This document shows, piece by piece, positions 17,879 to 28,296 of a DNA stretch of 64,000 nucleotides (the first letter of the stretch is position 1; each line of letters starts with the position of its first letter). The notes below the pieces were generated by a model. That model did not search any database. It was not told the origin of the DNA and was given only the letters and a program-made list of their open reading frames with translations. Both the position numbers and the translations under genes were made by a program. Where the stretch lies: NCBI GenBank assembly GCA_956465555.1, contig OY101121.1, forward strand, positions 954,722 through 1,018,721, written 5' to 3'. The stretch is from Nitzschia sp. pyKryTriq1. Taxonomy: Eukaryota; Bacillariophyta; Bacillariophyceae; Bacillariales; Bacillariaceae.

Positions 17879-20242
17879 ATGACCATGGCGGCGGCCGCCC
17901 CCTTCTCTTACCACAAGAAGTCAACAATAATAATGGCAAGAGACCCAATGCATAACATGCCGGGTGCTGCTTGCTCATCCTGCTCATCGTCTTTGCAAGA
18001 CCGCTGGCGCAACTTGCCAGTAGTGCGATCAAAAATGTGTGCGGCATTCCTCGCACTTGCGATCATATCATGCTGTACTCGTATCCCGTGTGCTTCTTCC
18101 TTTCTTGTAGAGAAAAACTCCTTGCTGTTGACAAGACCATCGGGGCAAACGAGGAGGATCTTCTTGTCTAGTACACGTAATAATTGGGAGGACAACCTCC
18201 GAGAATTGAGGTCCATTCAGGAGAGGCAGACTGAGAACGCGCTGATCGACGCGCTGTTCTTTGGGGATGATGTAGTGCCTTCCTTATCGTCCGATAAAGA
18301 ATCATCATCATCAGCTTCGCTGCTCTCTATTCAACTGTCGGGTCAAGCTCGTCTACCAGTTATCACCAACCAGACCAAGCAGTCCTCTACGAGTGGTCAA
18401 AAGCGAATAGCCTTGGTTCTGACCCGACAACAGGCAGGTCAGGTGGATGATTCTTCGGCGCTACTGCTACCACTGGCGTCCAGAGCGCAACTCAAGTTGG
18501 TATCCTTTGCGGCGGCGGGCCGTGCCCTTTCGAAATCAGTGTTGTTGGGTCTCAATACTCTTTTGGTGAATCGAGACGGTGCGCTGTTTGACAATTTGCC
18601 ATGGAGTGAGTGGAGCATTGATCCACAAATGAGAAACCGTGATGCTGCAGGGAATCCAATCGACTCGAAATTTCATCTCGGAAAACGCGATGCCTACAAT
18701 CGATTTATGGGCAAGGACTGGCAGGGAAGGAGTCTTGCGCTTGGGAACATGGCATTGCGATTGAAATATATGCTCGAAACGGACGAGGATGAAACAATGA
18801 AACAAAACAGTGACGACGATAAGTTATCTCCATTTGATCAAGAAGAGACGGGAAAAGCCTTGGCTACTCGTGTTTTGCAATTGCAGATTCGAGAGTTGCA
18901 AATGGAACTTGCCGATATTGAATCTCAATTGGCAATTGCGCGAGTCAATGGTGGGAAAGAAGCCAGGATTCTGGAGAAAGAGCAGATGCAGCTCCTGGAA
19001 ACGATTGCATCGACCAAGGAAGATCTGGCAACGGTCGTTGAAGGGACCAAGAGGTCAACAACAACAACTGCGAACGTCATGGAACGGATCGCTGACTGGA
19101 CAACTGACAATGGCAACAATGCGGCTCCATATCGTGGGGCGATGGGCTATGCGCCGGCATTAGACTCGAAGAAGGATATCAATGACAGTCGCCTTCCATA
19201 TAGTAGCCCCTACGATCTGTTGAAAGAAATTCTACAGGACCAGTTGAATGCCAAAGTGATTGGTTGCGTACTGGAAAACACAAGTCTACTGAAAGGAAAT
19301 CTAGCTTTGGGTGGCGCAATCGCCTTGCAAAGAATCACACCAACAAAGACCGTCGAAATGGGCGGCGAGGTTATAGAATACAACGATTACGATGAAGAGT
19401 TTGGCAACATGGGAGTGGGTGCGGGTAGTACGATACTGGTTGAATGTGACAGTGACGAAGCCATCGGAGTTGCACTTGCCTTCTCTGTGCCTCTTAAGGT
19501 TGAATCGAAAATCTTTGGACAAAGCGCAGTACCGGTCGAACAGCAGCCCTCTGAAGAGGAGAAGTCTGACAACATCATTGAGTATCTGACCTTGTGGAAG
19601 ACTGTGGATCCTGAAATGAACTTTCAAGTGGAAGGAGAACGTCAATTATCACAACGATCAAACCCTATTTCGATTCCACGAACCACGACTTCGCTATTTG
19701 ATGGAATTTCTGAAGAGAAACCTGCCTCATCGCCCTTGTTCCCAGCGGATAATCCTATCAAGTCCCTATCAGAGTATGATGCACTTTCTAACGAAGAGAA
19801 GGCTAAAACACTTCTCGAATTGAGCAACTTTTCAGGCAGACTCCCGAGGCCGCGGGTATTGAGACAGCGTTCCTCGCCCAACCCCTTGGATGAAATGCTG
19901 CTGCCATTGATCGATGAATCCGTTCGCCGACAGTACTATATTCGGGATGCCGAGGTGCGTGGCGACATTGAAAGGGCAGCGCAATTGCGTGCGGAGAAGA
20001 GCAAAAGGCAAGCAGCTCTGGAGAGAGCTCAAGAAGCCAGGGAAGCTGGCAATCCCGCTGCTTTTGAGCGGTGGGAAACGGAGGCTGAATTTCTTGAGTC
20101 CTTGAGGGCAGATGTCACCCAGAATGAAGGCTCTTACAGCCGCTTCTTAGATCGCGACGAGTGGTACGAGAAAGATCGGCAAGCGACGGCGAAACGTGTG
20201 GACAGATCGAAATTCGGAAATCTGCTTGATGGCATTGAATAA
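17879..20242 (+). CDS. Plastid-targeted protein of unknown function
   Basis: A single exon encodes 787 aa from the first ATG. A signal peptide is found only if translation starts at the in-frame ATG at 18035 (residue 53): MCAAFLALAIISCC, with cleavage at PCASS|FLVEKN, the diatom plastid-import motif. That start gives 735 aa and is preferred functionally. The mature protein has a charged helix near residue 110, a globular middle, a coiled-coil segment (about 335-395) and a C-terminal helical domain with RQYYIRDAEVRGDIERAAQL and many Arg/Glu/Ala residues. Between these lies a segment with glycine-rich strands (NLALGGAIALQRI, GNMGVGAGSTILVEC). I do not recognise the family. Structure prediction or a profile search would be needed to go further. 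Confidence 0.75.
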   Translation: MTMAAAAPFSYHKKSTIIMARDPMHNMPGAACSSCSSSLQDRWRNLPVVRSKMCAAFLALAIISCCTRIPCASSFLVEKNSLLLTRPSGQTRRIFLSSTRNNWEDNLRELRSIQERQTENALIDALFFGDDVVPSLSSDKESSSSASLLSIQLSGQARLPVITNQTKQSSTSGQKRIALVLTRQQAGQVDDSSALLLPLASRAQLKLVSFAAAGRALSKSVLLGLNTLLVNRDGALFDNLPWSEWSIDPQMRNRDAAGNPIDSKFHLGKRDAYNRFMGKDWQGRSLALGNMALRLKYMLETDEDETMKQNSDDDKLSPFDQEETGKALATRVLQLQIRELQMELADIESQLAIARVNGGKEARILEKEQMQLLETIASTKEDLATVVEGTKRSTTTTANVMERIADWTTDNGNNAAPYRGAMGYAPALDSKKDINDSRLPYSSPYDLLKEILQDQLNAKVIGCVLENTSLLKGNLALGGAIALQRITPTKTVEMGGEVIEYNDYDEEFGNMGVGAGSTILVECDSDEAIGVALAFSVPLKVESKIFGQSAVPVEQQPSEEEKSDNIIEYLTLWKTVDPEMNFQVEGERQLSQRSNPISIPRTTTSLFDGISEEKPASSPLFPADNPIKSLSEYDALSNEEKAKTLLELSNFSGRLPRPRVLRQRSSPNPLDEMLLPLIDESVRRQYYIRDAEVRGDIERAAQLRAEKSKRQAALERAQEAREAGNPAAFERWETEAEFLESLRADVTQNEGSYSRFLDRDEWYEKDRQATAKRVDRSKFGNLLDGIE

Positions 20243-20927
20243 GGGTTTTTTGGTCTTTTGTTTACTACTATTTTAGTCCAAGTCTCTCTACTAGAGTAGC
20301 CCTACTCTACCGGTAGCTCTACTAGAGAGAGTAGACTGAAGTTTTTCTACTGTGTAGATAGTCGACAACTCCCTTTTTCACCCCCCTTTTCTTACCCCTG
20401 AAACCCGGATTCATTCATTCCCCGCCCCCACCCGCCACCAGTACGAAGATACTGTACTGTACATAGCTGCAGTACCTGTAGTAGCTAGCTCCAGGTGACG
20501 ACGACTCGTCCGACCGCTAAGCAAGACACTGCGATACTACAGTATGTACGTTGTTGTGGTACAGTACCAGGTATGATACGTTGTGCGAAGTAAATACGTA
20601 CCGGTACAGTACCGTAGTGAAGTAGTGAAGCGTGGAATAAAGTGAACAGGAAGCGAGAAAAAATAAGGAAGATGAGAGATGTGAGAGGTGTCATTGCAGC
20701 TACTCTACTGTAGAGTAGTAGATAGCAGAGAGACTACAACTACAACTACAACTACTAGCTACTACTCTAGTAGAGAGAGGACCCTACTCGGAACTCGTAG
20801 AGGAGATCATCAATCGCCCCAGCATCGTCATACACCCTACAACCCCCTTGTCGTCAATTCTAGAATAAGTAGTCTAGCGAGATCAGAGAAGCAAGCCAAG
20901 GAGATACTACAGAACTACTCCGCGAAG
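20243..20927. other. Gene-free spacer with dense palindromic tracts
   Basis: No gene is seen. CTCTACTAGAGTAG strings fill 20285-20345 and 20700-20790, and GTACTGTAC/GGTACCGG strings fill 20440-20625. The last 140 bases are the probable leader of the START-like gene; an upstream in-frame extension exists but is built from these repeats and is not supported. Confidence 0.5.
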
Positions 20928-21974
20928 ATGGTCGACGCTACCAGCAGTGACAACGACACTGCTGCCGCCACTCCCAGCCCGTCCGGCGACGTCGATAATG
21001 ATGACGCCTCCCTGATTCAACAAGCGGAGGAATTCTACTCGATCGAACGATTGCTGGACACTGCGAAGCTACTGCGACAGGTGAAAGATAAAAGTTTGCT
21101 CACCCCGAAACACGAATGGATGTTACGATGGGCGGGCATGGTGGAGCGTGGAATGGAGGACTTGATGGTTCCGCCCGACAACGAAGGATCGGACTGGACG
21201 AAGCAAGGCGAGACGCACGGTCACCGCGATTTCACTGTCTACTATAACTATTCGGAGGACAAGAATCACTTGACGTGTCGAATTGATTCGGTGATTGAAA
21301 GCAGTCTACTGATTCCCATCATCGCGGTGTTCAACGAGTCGGATCTCTACGATACCTGGATGCCTTCCTTCAAGAAGCCGATCAAAATTGGAATTCAAGA
21401 CAGCACGAAAATAAAAGAAGAGGGACGTGGCAACCAAATCATCCGAGTCACTGCCAGTATGGCATGGCCATTCAAGATGAGGGAGTCCACTCAGCACGCC
21501 GTTGCTGTCGACGTGATCGAGGATCAAGGGGCCATCGCCATTCAAGTCTTGACCGAAACCCCGGAAGACAATCCCGATATCCCCGAGTCATCACCCGATG
21601 TGGTTCGAATCGATCTCTCCTGCTGCATGCTGCTTAGAGGGTGTCCTCCTGATCACCCACTACTATCCAAATCCAGGCACAAGTATCCAGAGGACGAAGA
21701 ACTTATCCTCATTAGTATGAAAACGTTTGTCGATCCGCACATTGCTGGAATCCCTGTTTCAATCATCAACTGGTTCAGTCGTACTGTCTTTGGGCGAATG
21801 TGGTCCAGTCTACTTGGAGTAGCTGAGGGGGTCAGAGAAGGCAAACGCGCAAAGCACAAGGAAGCCATCGACCAAAATCCAGAGCTCTATGCCTGGATCG
21901 AGCAACGGATTGGCGTAATGATGGAAAAGGTGAAGGAACAGTCGCGCACAAGCTCATCCATAGAAACTACATGA
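20928..21974 (+). CDS. START-like lipid-binding domain protein
   Basis: A single exon encodes 348 aa starting MVDATSSDN; the codons upstream of 20928 are open but translate the local CTACT repeat. After an acidic disordered leader and a short helical region (about 25-80), residues 95-310 follow the START/Bet v1-like pattern. YYNYSEDKNHLTCRIDSVIE and NESDLYDTWMPSFKKP correspond to the first strands and helices, and TFVDPHIAGIPVSIINWFSR is the C-terminal helix lining the lipid pocket. Several diatom START proteins share the DPHxxxIPxxxINWFSR ending. A role in lipid binding or transfer is family knowledge; the ligand is unknown. The last codons and the 3' flank lie within a segment similar to the 3' flank of eIF2A. 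Confidence 0.7.
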   Translation: MVDATSSDNDTAAATPSPSGDVDNDDASLIQQAEEFYSIERLLDTAKLLRQVKDKSLLTPKHEWMLRWAGMVERGMEDLMVPPDNEGSDWTKQGETHGHRDFTVYYNYSEDKNHLTCRIDSVIESSLLIPIIAVFNESDLYDTWMPSFKKPIKIGIQDSTKIKEEGRGNQIIRVTASMAWPFKMRESTQHAVAVDVIEDQGAIAIQVLTETPEDNPDIPESSPDVVRIDLSCCMLLRGCPPDHPLLSKSRHKYPEDEELILISMKTFVDPHIAGIPVSIINWFSRTVFGRMWSSLLGVAEGVREGKRAKHKEAIDQNPELYAWIEQRIGVMMEKVKEQSRTSSSIETT

Positions 21975-22118
21975 TGCATGAACAATTTTTAATTCCTATG
22001 AAAAACTGAAACCTGGTTTGGATTCTGCAGCGGTAGAAGTTGCCGCCGACCAGGCTGCGGGGGTCGCATCCTTCAGATGCGGACTCTGCTGCCTGTCAGG
22101 ATATACAGACAGTGCTAC
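21963..22118 (+). pseudogene. Degraded partial copy of the eIF2A gene
   Basis: Bases 22012-22118 match 26835-26938 inside eIF2A at roughly 85-90% by eye, in the same orientation on the plus strand. Shared runs include GTTTGGATTCTGC, GTCGCATCCTTCAGATG and CTGCCTGTCAGGATA. Just before it, 21963-22010 resembles the eIF2A 3' flank (AGAAACTA and ATGAACAATTTTT, as at 26264-26300). About 510 bp of eIF2A coding sequence between the two parts is missing from the copy. It cannot encode a protein. Confidence 0.75.
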
Positions 22119-22168
22119 ATCTCTAGCAGTAGGGTTACTGCAGGGATTCTCGATGTCGTCCGTAATCC

Positions 22169-25100
22169 TTATCTCCCCTGGAATTTCAGTCTCATCAATT
22201 CGACCTGATTCATCTTGCCTGTTTTTGTTGGTTCTGCTGTTGTTTCCTTCCTTGGTTTCTTCTTCTCTTCCTCCAATTTCTTTTTCATTAGTTCGATTTG
22301 ACCTCCTGTACTTTTCGCTTTTACTGGGGCGGCACCTTTCTTTCTGCTAGTCTTCTCTCCGCCAATTTTTTGTTTCGTCGACTCGACTTGGTTTGCCCTC
22401 CCTCCGCTGATGCTTTCCCTTTTGGGCTCGACGTTTTCCTGCTCCAATTTCTTTCTCATAAGTTCGATTTGACCTCCTGTGCTTTTTGCTTTTACTGGGG
22501 CAGCACATTTCTTCCTACCGCTTTTCTCTGCCCCAAATTTTTGTGTCATTGACTTGACTTGGTTCGCCCTTCCTCGGAAGCTTTCCGGTTTGGTTTCGTG
22601 GTCGTCGGCAGCGCCACTCTTCTCCTCTGTTCCATCTTTCATCGCTCCTGCTGTATTATTATCCTCGTCTTTCTGAAGAAGATCAATGTGGGTAGGTGGA
22701 GAAACGCCATTGGTGTCTTCTGATATGTCGCTTTCGCTGCTAGAAGTCTGTTTTGTTGCATTTTTCGTTTCTCCTGCACTACAGGTACTCCCCTCGTCAA
22801 CCACATGGCTGATGGCGGCAGAATGGGAGACATCATCATCATCGTCATCCACCTTCTTCTCTTCTTCAATATGGGCCGGGGCACTGGGATCTTCTCGAGG
22901 GAATTCATCAATCAAATCGTTGACGTAGCCCGCCTCCTTCAGCCGTGCCGTATCGAATGCAGAAAGATAGATCGTAGGGAAGTGCTCGAAAAACTCTTCT
23001 TTCGTTATCCAGCACATACCATTGTCTTCCGTGCTTGGGCTGAGTTCAGACTGAACATTTGGGTAACGCTTCCATCCTGGACCGTTTCGCGCAAATTTTG
23101 CTAAGAAAACAACCACAGGAAACAAGTATCGGATGAGGAGATCTCGTCATTACTACTCGACGACTTCTCATTTTGCAATCAGAAAGTTACTTACCACTTT
23201 TGAGCTCGCCCCCTTCTCCCCAAGGATTTCTAATAAGCAGCAGATCGATCCCAGTTCCGCATATATTTGTTCGACTGTCAATAATGCTGTATGCATGGTT
23301 GTCCACTAGTCCATCTGTGGAGTTCCTATCCGAGGTGCCAGATGTCGCGGCACCAATCAGGTAGTTGTTTGCATCCCACGCCACGATCTTCTGAAAGAGC
23401 ACATCTTGGCTCATTTCCAACCCTCTTTGACCACCTCCACCCACCTTCGGCCACTCGACATCCCAAGTAGTCTGGTCGCCATCACGTGGCGAGTTTGCAT
23501 GCTGCGCCCACTCCTGTTTGGCGGTATTGAATCTAGCAGTACATTTGTATTTTTTCGTTGTTTCATTCTTCGTCATGATGTATTGATTCCGGCTGCCGGT
23601 CAACATGGGCCAGGCATTTGTACAATTGCCACCTGTACAGGAGCGAATAACGAAGAATTAGGAATTGATGGAACCATGAAAGTGAGAACTATACCCGAGC
23701 GCCGTACCTATGAGCTTCTCGTATCCCCCGCAATGATAGGCAATCGCCTTTTCCAGATACGGGACCCATATTTTCCCTTCTTTGGAAGGCCTTGCTCCCA
23801 AGAGAAACCCCGAATTGTCGCTTCGAACTGGCAATTGTTCATCGACCATCACATCTACTTCTTGCCATGTGGTCAAGTCCCATAACGTCACAATGTACTG
23901 ATTGGGCGCGTTCTGTGGCCGATCCTCCAGTTTGGGCTTGGGCGTCTTACGGAACAATCGGCGAATGGCAAAATCAAAATCGGCCAAGCAAGCAATGGCG
24001 GATAGCAGCCAGCAATTTCCTACGCTTGTACCTTGAAAGATGTCATTAGGTTCGGCGCAATCCCCCCAAAAGGTCATAGTAGCAGAGTCGCCGAGGCCCA
24101 TGCCCCTGCCGGGCAACAGAGGTTTCCGTTTCTGTTTCTTTTTGGAATGCAATTTTTTGCCCTTGAAGGTCAAGTCATAGGTAAAATCGTCACGGAATCG
24201 TTTCGGCAAGAGATCTTCCTCCATTGGGTCCAGTCGATGATAAATGTGCTGAAACAAAGCATATTGCCCCCCATCTCCCTTACGGACGCCCAAGGGTTTG
24301 TAATTGGTGGTCCCAGCCCGCAGGATGTGCGTCACATCTACTTTTTTGCCGTTTGGTTTCTTGATGGCATGAACGGGGAAAAACATGGCCACGTACTTGT
24401 CAGGGTCCTCCATAAAATTCTCAATGGCTTCATCGACGGAATCAAAACAAACGGTTTCTTCTTCAGTGGTTTCTGAGGTCGCAACACCGTCAAAAGTATG
24501 ATCACAGAGAATCTCCCAATTGTCGCCGGCTTTGCTCTGCCACTGTGCCAGTTTCTCCTCTTTGATCATGGCGTTGTACTCATCGGCCTCGGGGCCGCCT
24601 ATGGCGAGGATGGCACTTCGTTTGGGAATGCGTTGAACGGCACGGGCACCTTTACCACCATCACCAACACCGCTCTGGGGATGGTTGGTAGCGGCTCGCT
24701 CCAAGGCTTGTGCGAGCCGTTTCTCATCGAGTTCCAACCGACGATTTCTCGCCGTCGCCCCTTTTTTCTGTGCGGCGGCTTGTTTGGCCTGTCGATCCTT
24801 GGTCGTTTCAGGTTTGCGAAAATTTTTGGGTTGAGAAGGTGGGGATGGTGTTTTAGTAGGTGTATTCTTTTTGTAGTTGCATTGTTTTTGTTCCTGTTCT
24901 TCCAAGGCTTGTTGATAGCCGTGGTCGGCGACTCCCACGGTTCCAGTTGCGTGAATCCAGATTGTGCGATCCCCTTTGGGGTCAAAAGCGACATTCAATT
25001 TCTTGGTTCCCTCTCGTAAGACCAACGTGCACTGCTGATCCTGCAACGGTTGAGACCGCATCCACGCATAGTAATAGAGACAAAGGTACTTATCGGGATG

Positions 25101-25562
25101 CTTTTTAAACTCTTCAACCGCTTTGGAAATCTTCTCGCCCTTTCTATCGTCAGAGTTCAAAGCATGACATTCGATCACCCCATCGAAAGTTTGTTGGAGC
25201 GTCTTATATGGTGTATTGGCCGTACTGGGATTGTCTACAAACTTGGATTTGGTGGGTTTTCCCCCATACGGGGAAGCACCCAAGGCCGCATCCAGATTGG
25301 AAAAAAAGTCATCGTCGTCATCGTCATCGAAAAACTTGTCCATGTTGCCTAGTACCATTTGTTTGTTGGAATCATTTCGTGACCTTGTCGCGGACAAACT
25401 TCGTCCGGTTGATATATTACGACTCTTGAAGTTCAATGCTGCTGTTGGTTTAGTATGCCCCATGGGCAAGGGCTGTGACCGACAACGTTCGGGAAGGCGG
25501 CGGGAAACGCCTCCCGATGATGATGATGATTCGCCCGGTCTTAGATTTCGTCGAGTCGTCAT
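22169..25562 (-). CDS. Calpain-type cysteine protease (3 exons)
   Basis: Exons: 23708-25562, 23195-23632 and 22169-23100; introns of 75 and 94 nt. Joined, they encode 1074 aa. The papain-like calpain catalytic core is complete: Cys517 in GTSVGNCWLLSAIA, His731 in VDNHAYSI and Asn754 in RNPWGEGG. The first intron falls between YEKLI and GGNCTNAWPMLTG, and joining them restores the loop typical of protist calpains. Two copies of an unrelated domain precede the protease (about 126-210 and 357-445), each with FDGV, a PDKY pair and a Leu-Arg-x-Gly-Thr motif. The C-terminal exon adds an acidic region and two repeats of about 55 residues containing APVKAKSTGGQIELM. There are no EF hands, so calcium dependence cannot be assumed. 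Likely a cytosolic regulatory protease. Confidence 0.85.
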
Positions 25563-26352
25563 CTTCTGCTTACCCGTACTGCATTCACTATCCTTCGTTT
25601 ATCTTTCTACCATGGAAGGTTAAAGTTTTCCGAGTATCGTACGAGTACGCTGAATGTTTCGTTGTCCAATGTTTTTCTTAATTGTGACTTTCGAGACGAC
25701 TTCGGTACTTTTTGTGACTATTTTTGTCGGGGAAAGGATCATCGTGGCTCCGATATGCCTGGCGGTATCTTTGTATTCGTTTCCGTGGAAACAAAAAGGC
25801 CCAAGACATTTGCGAAGACATCATTAGACACATACGTACAGTACCGGTACCGGGGTACCCCAGTGTTGTATGAGTAAACCGTACCTGGTACCAGGTACCC
25901 GGTAGACTACCAGTACTGTGACAACGACTACTGTAACAACTCATAACCCGGATCGTAAAGATAAACCGACAGGCGCACAGACCTGACGGACAGAGGACAG
26001 AACAGATCTGGCTACTACTAGCCAAGGGTGCTCTCTCTACTCTGGAGAGACTACAACTCGACCCCCTCCAGCTAGAGTTGAAAACACTAAAGAAACAGAA
26101 GGTTCAAGTATTCATCCTATCGAAACAATACCTTGAGAGAATAAAATGGGTCTGCTAGTCAGATGGTTCCGACCACATCGAATTCCCGCAACTTTTGTAC
26201 CGAGCACCTCAACAAGACGGTGTATCTAGCTGAGACAGTAGAGGCGAACGCTCCCATCAGCAGAAACTAATATGCTCGGAGTATGAACAATTTTTGAACT
26301 CCTAAGAAATGAAATTGAGACTGCATCGGTCAGTTTACCAGTGCACTACTCC
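25563..26352. other. Gene-free spacer between calpain and eIF2A
   Basis: No gene is seen. GGTACCGGGGTACC/GGTACCAGGTACC tracts lie at about 25838-25905, and CTCTACTCTGGAGAG tracts at about 26030-26060. The right end (26260-26340) is the eIF2A 3' flank, a relative of which lies at 21963-22010. Confidence 0.5.
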
Positions 26353-28296
26353 TCATTGGATCCCTAGACTGGCAAGTTCCTTGAGCAAGTCTGCTTCCGA
26401 CTCAATCTTCTGCTTCTGATCCTCGTTGAGGGTAGACGGATCCCTAGCCTTCAAATCGTCTATCTGCTTCAAAGTCTTTTTGATCTTGCGACCTCTTTTC
26501 TCTGGGTCAACCGCCGCTTCAGGGCCTGTCGCCTCTCCCTTGACCGGTTGCTCTTCCGCCAGCAAAACCTTTTCTTCTAGTGCTTTGCGAGCATCTTCCT
26601 CTTCCTTCTTTTGCTTGGCTTTCTCTCGTCGCAGCGCTGACTTGCTTTTCCCTTGGGCTGGTGGTGCCATACCAACAACGACCTTTCCCGTCACTCCAAC
26701 TACCGCCTTGGGCTTCTCGGCTACTTTTTGAGCTCCTTTCATTTTCCCTTCTTTCTCGGCTCTCATTCTTTCGGCCAAACTGGGACCTCCACGCCCTGGT
26801 CGATTTCTAGCCGAAGGTGGAACGTATCGTCCTGTAGGTTTGGATTCTGCTGCGGCAGAAGCTGCCGCCGATCCGGCTGCGGGAGTCGCATCCTTCAGAT
26901 GGGGACTTTGCTGCCTGTCAGGATACACAGTGCTGGCTGCCGGCAAAAAGGTAGCCTCAAGAAGGCGGTCGGGCTTATAATCTTCGTTGTTCCACGGGAA
27001 GTTTGTCATTTTGTCACCATTGTATCGGTAGATATATACACCATTGTCTACATTCATTCGAGGAGACGTCGTTGAGACGACCAACAACCGCGAATCCGGT
27101 GACCATCCATACCCGACAGTACACGAAGCAGTGATGGGGTTGGCAGGGGGAATTTGCTTGCATTTGTTTCGATCCCAAAAAGTCATACCACCAGCCAAGT
27201 TGCCAAAACCAGCCAAACAGACAAATCTACCATGGGGTGCCCATGCGATTGTATTGCGATGTGCGTTTCCAAATAAAAAGGTTGCCTTTCCGTCGTTTCC
27301 ATTGTGCAAGGATGCCATTGACGGCATTTTCCCTGCCACTACAGCAAACTGTGGCGGTTTCGTTGGGTTTGGCATCCATGCTACGTCCAGCACCGGCCCT
27401 TCTTGCGGTAGAGGTACAGCAATAGTATCTGTTTCTTGAGGCGACATTAGGAACAAGGAAGTAGACCCGTAATACGACTCTCCTGAAGTATCCACCGTTG
27501 TTTGGAGAGCGACCAATGCCGAGTCACCCTTGGGGCTCCAATATACACTCATTTCTTCCGCCTGAAATAATGACTTTGTTAGGAGAGCCGGATATGTGGC
27601 ATTTGCGGGCACGGGAGTCTTCGAAGGATACTCATAGAGTGATGCACGTGCAGGCTTGTTCTTATCCTTGGGACAAAATGACGTGAACAAGATTCGGACA
27701 GCCCCTGTCGACTGGCTAGGCACACTCATACTTGAAATATCAGGAATGCGCATTTTGTCCACAAATCGGGTCTCGAGGCCCTGGGGGAAGGTTCCTGGGT
27801 AGACTCGAACTTCATTGGTGCCCAGTAGAAAGGCAAACTTTTCGTCGTTGGTCCACTGAACATAAGGCCAGGAATCGCGACTCAGTGCCTTCTGTCGGAA
27901 ACCCATAACATACTCTCCCGTTTTTGTGCTCCAAACTTTCATATTGGGAGTTTCTCCCTCCTTTGCTCGTTCCCAGGTCAACATGTAGGAACCTTGTGGC
28001 GACATGGCCATGATTTGAACTCTGGCCGACTCTTGAAGAAAGGGAGTTTCGGTATCCGACGCAGCCCCACTGCCTAGGTTGAGCTTGTAAATCCCCTTGT
28101 CAGGTCGGTGAACAAAAGCAGCAGACCCATCAGGAAGAACTCCCTGGAAGGATGTGATGCCCTTGAGGAGGAACTCGCGCTTTTCCCGCTTGGTGATGCT
28201 TGCCTCATCGTCTCGTTCCGAGGGGACCGAAAAGAGCTCAATTCCCTCCTTTGATCGGAACAAAAGACGAGAGTACGGTAGATTCTCAGTACTCAT
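26353..28296 (-). CDS. EIF2A: Translation initiation factor eIF2A
   Basis: A single exon encodes 647 aa starting MSTENLPYSRLLFRSKEG. Residues 1-430 form the WD-type beta-propeller of eIF2A, with tell-tale blocks MSPQGSYMLTWERAKEG, SVYWSPKGDSALVAL, NTIAWAPHGRFVCLAGFGNL and WSPDSRLLVVSTTSPRMNVD. The C terminus has the conserved KPTGRYVPPSARNRPG motif and a charged helical tail (KQIDDLKARD). Family members bind the 40S subunit and can deliver initiator tRNA independently of eIF2 under some conditions. Length matches the usual 580-650 aa. An alanine-rich insert (about 470-485) is the part duplicated at 22012-22118. Confidence 0.93.
   Translation of the reverse strand: MSTENLPYSRLLFRSKEGIELFSVPSERDDEASITKREKREFLLKGITSFQGVLPDGSAAFVHRPDKGIYKLNLGSGAASDTETPFLQESARVQIMAMSPQGSYMLTWERAKEGETPNMKVWSTKTGEYVMGFRQKALSRDSWPYVQWTNDEKFAFLLGTNEVRVYPGTFPQGLETRFVDKMRIPDISSMSVPSQSTGAVRILFTSFCPKDKNKPARASLYEYPSKTPVPANATYPALLTKSLFQAEEMSVYWSPKGDSALVALQTTVDTSGESYYGSTSLFLMSPQETDTIAVPLPQEGPVLDVAWMPNPTKPPQFAVVAGKMPSMASLHNGNDGKATFLFGNAHRNTIAWAPHGRFVCLAGFGNLAGGMTFWDRNKCKQIPPANPITASCTVGYGWSPDSRLLVVSTTSPRMNVDNGVYIYRYNGDKMTNFPWNNEDYKPDRLLEATFLPAASTVYPDRQQSPHLKDATPAAGSAAASAAAESKPTGRYVPPSARNRPGRGGPSLAERMRAEKEGKMKGAQKVAEKPKAVVGVTGKVVVGMAPPAQGKSKSALRREKAKQKKEEEDARKALEEKVLLAEEQPVKGEATGPEAAVDPEKRGRKIKKTLKQIDDLKARDPSTLNEDQKQKIESEADLLKELASLGIQ

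Noticed and set aside
20688-20927. 80-residue N-terminal extension of the START-like protein
   Set aside because: It translates CTACAACTA/CTACTAG repeats and starts without an ATG; the ATG at 20928 is the likely start.
24033-25019. Plus-strand frames of 147 and 173 codons opposite the calpain
   Set aside because: They are antisense shadows of an exon with a complete protease core.
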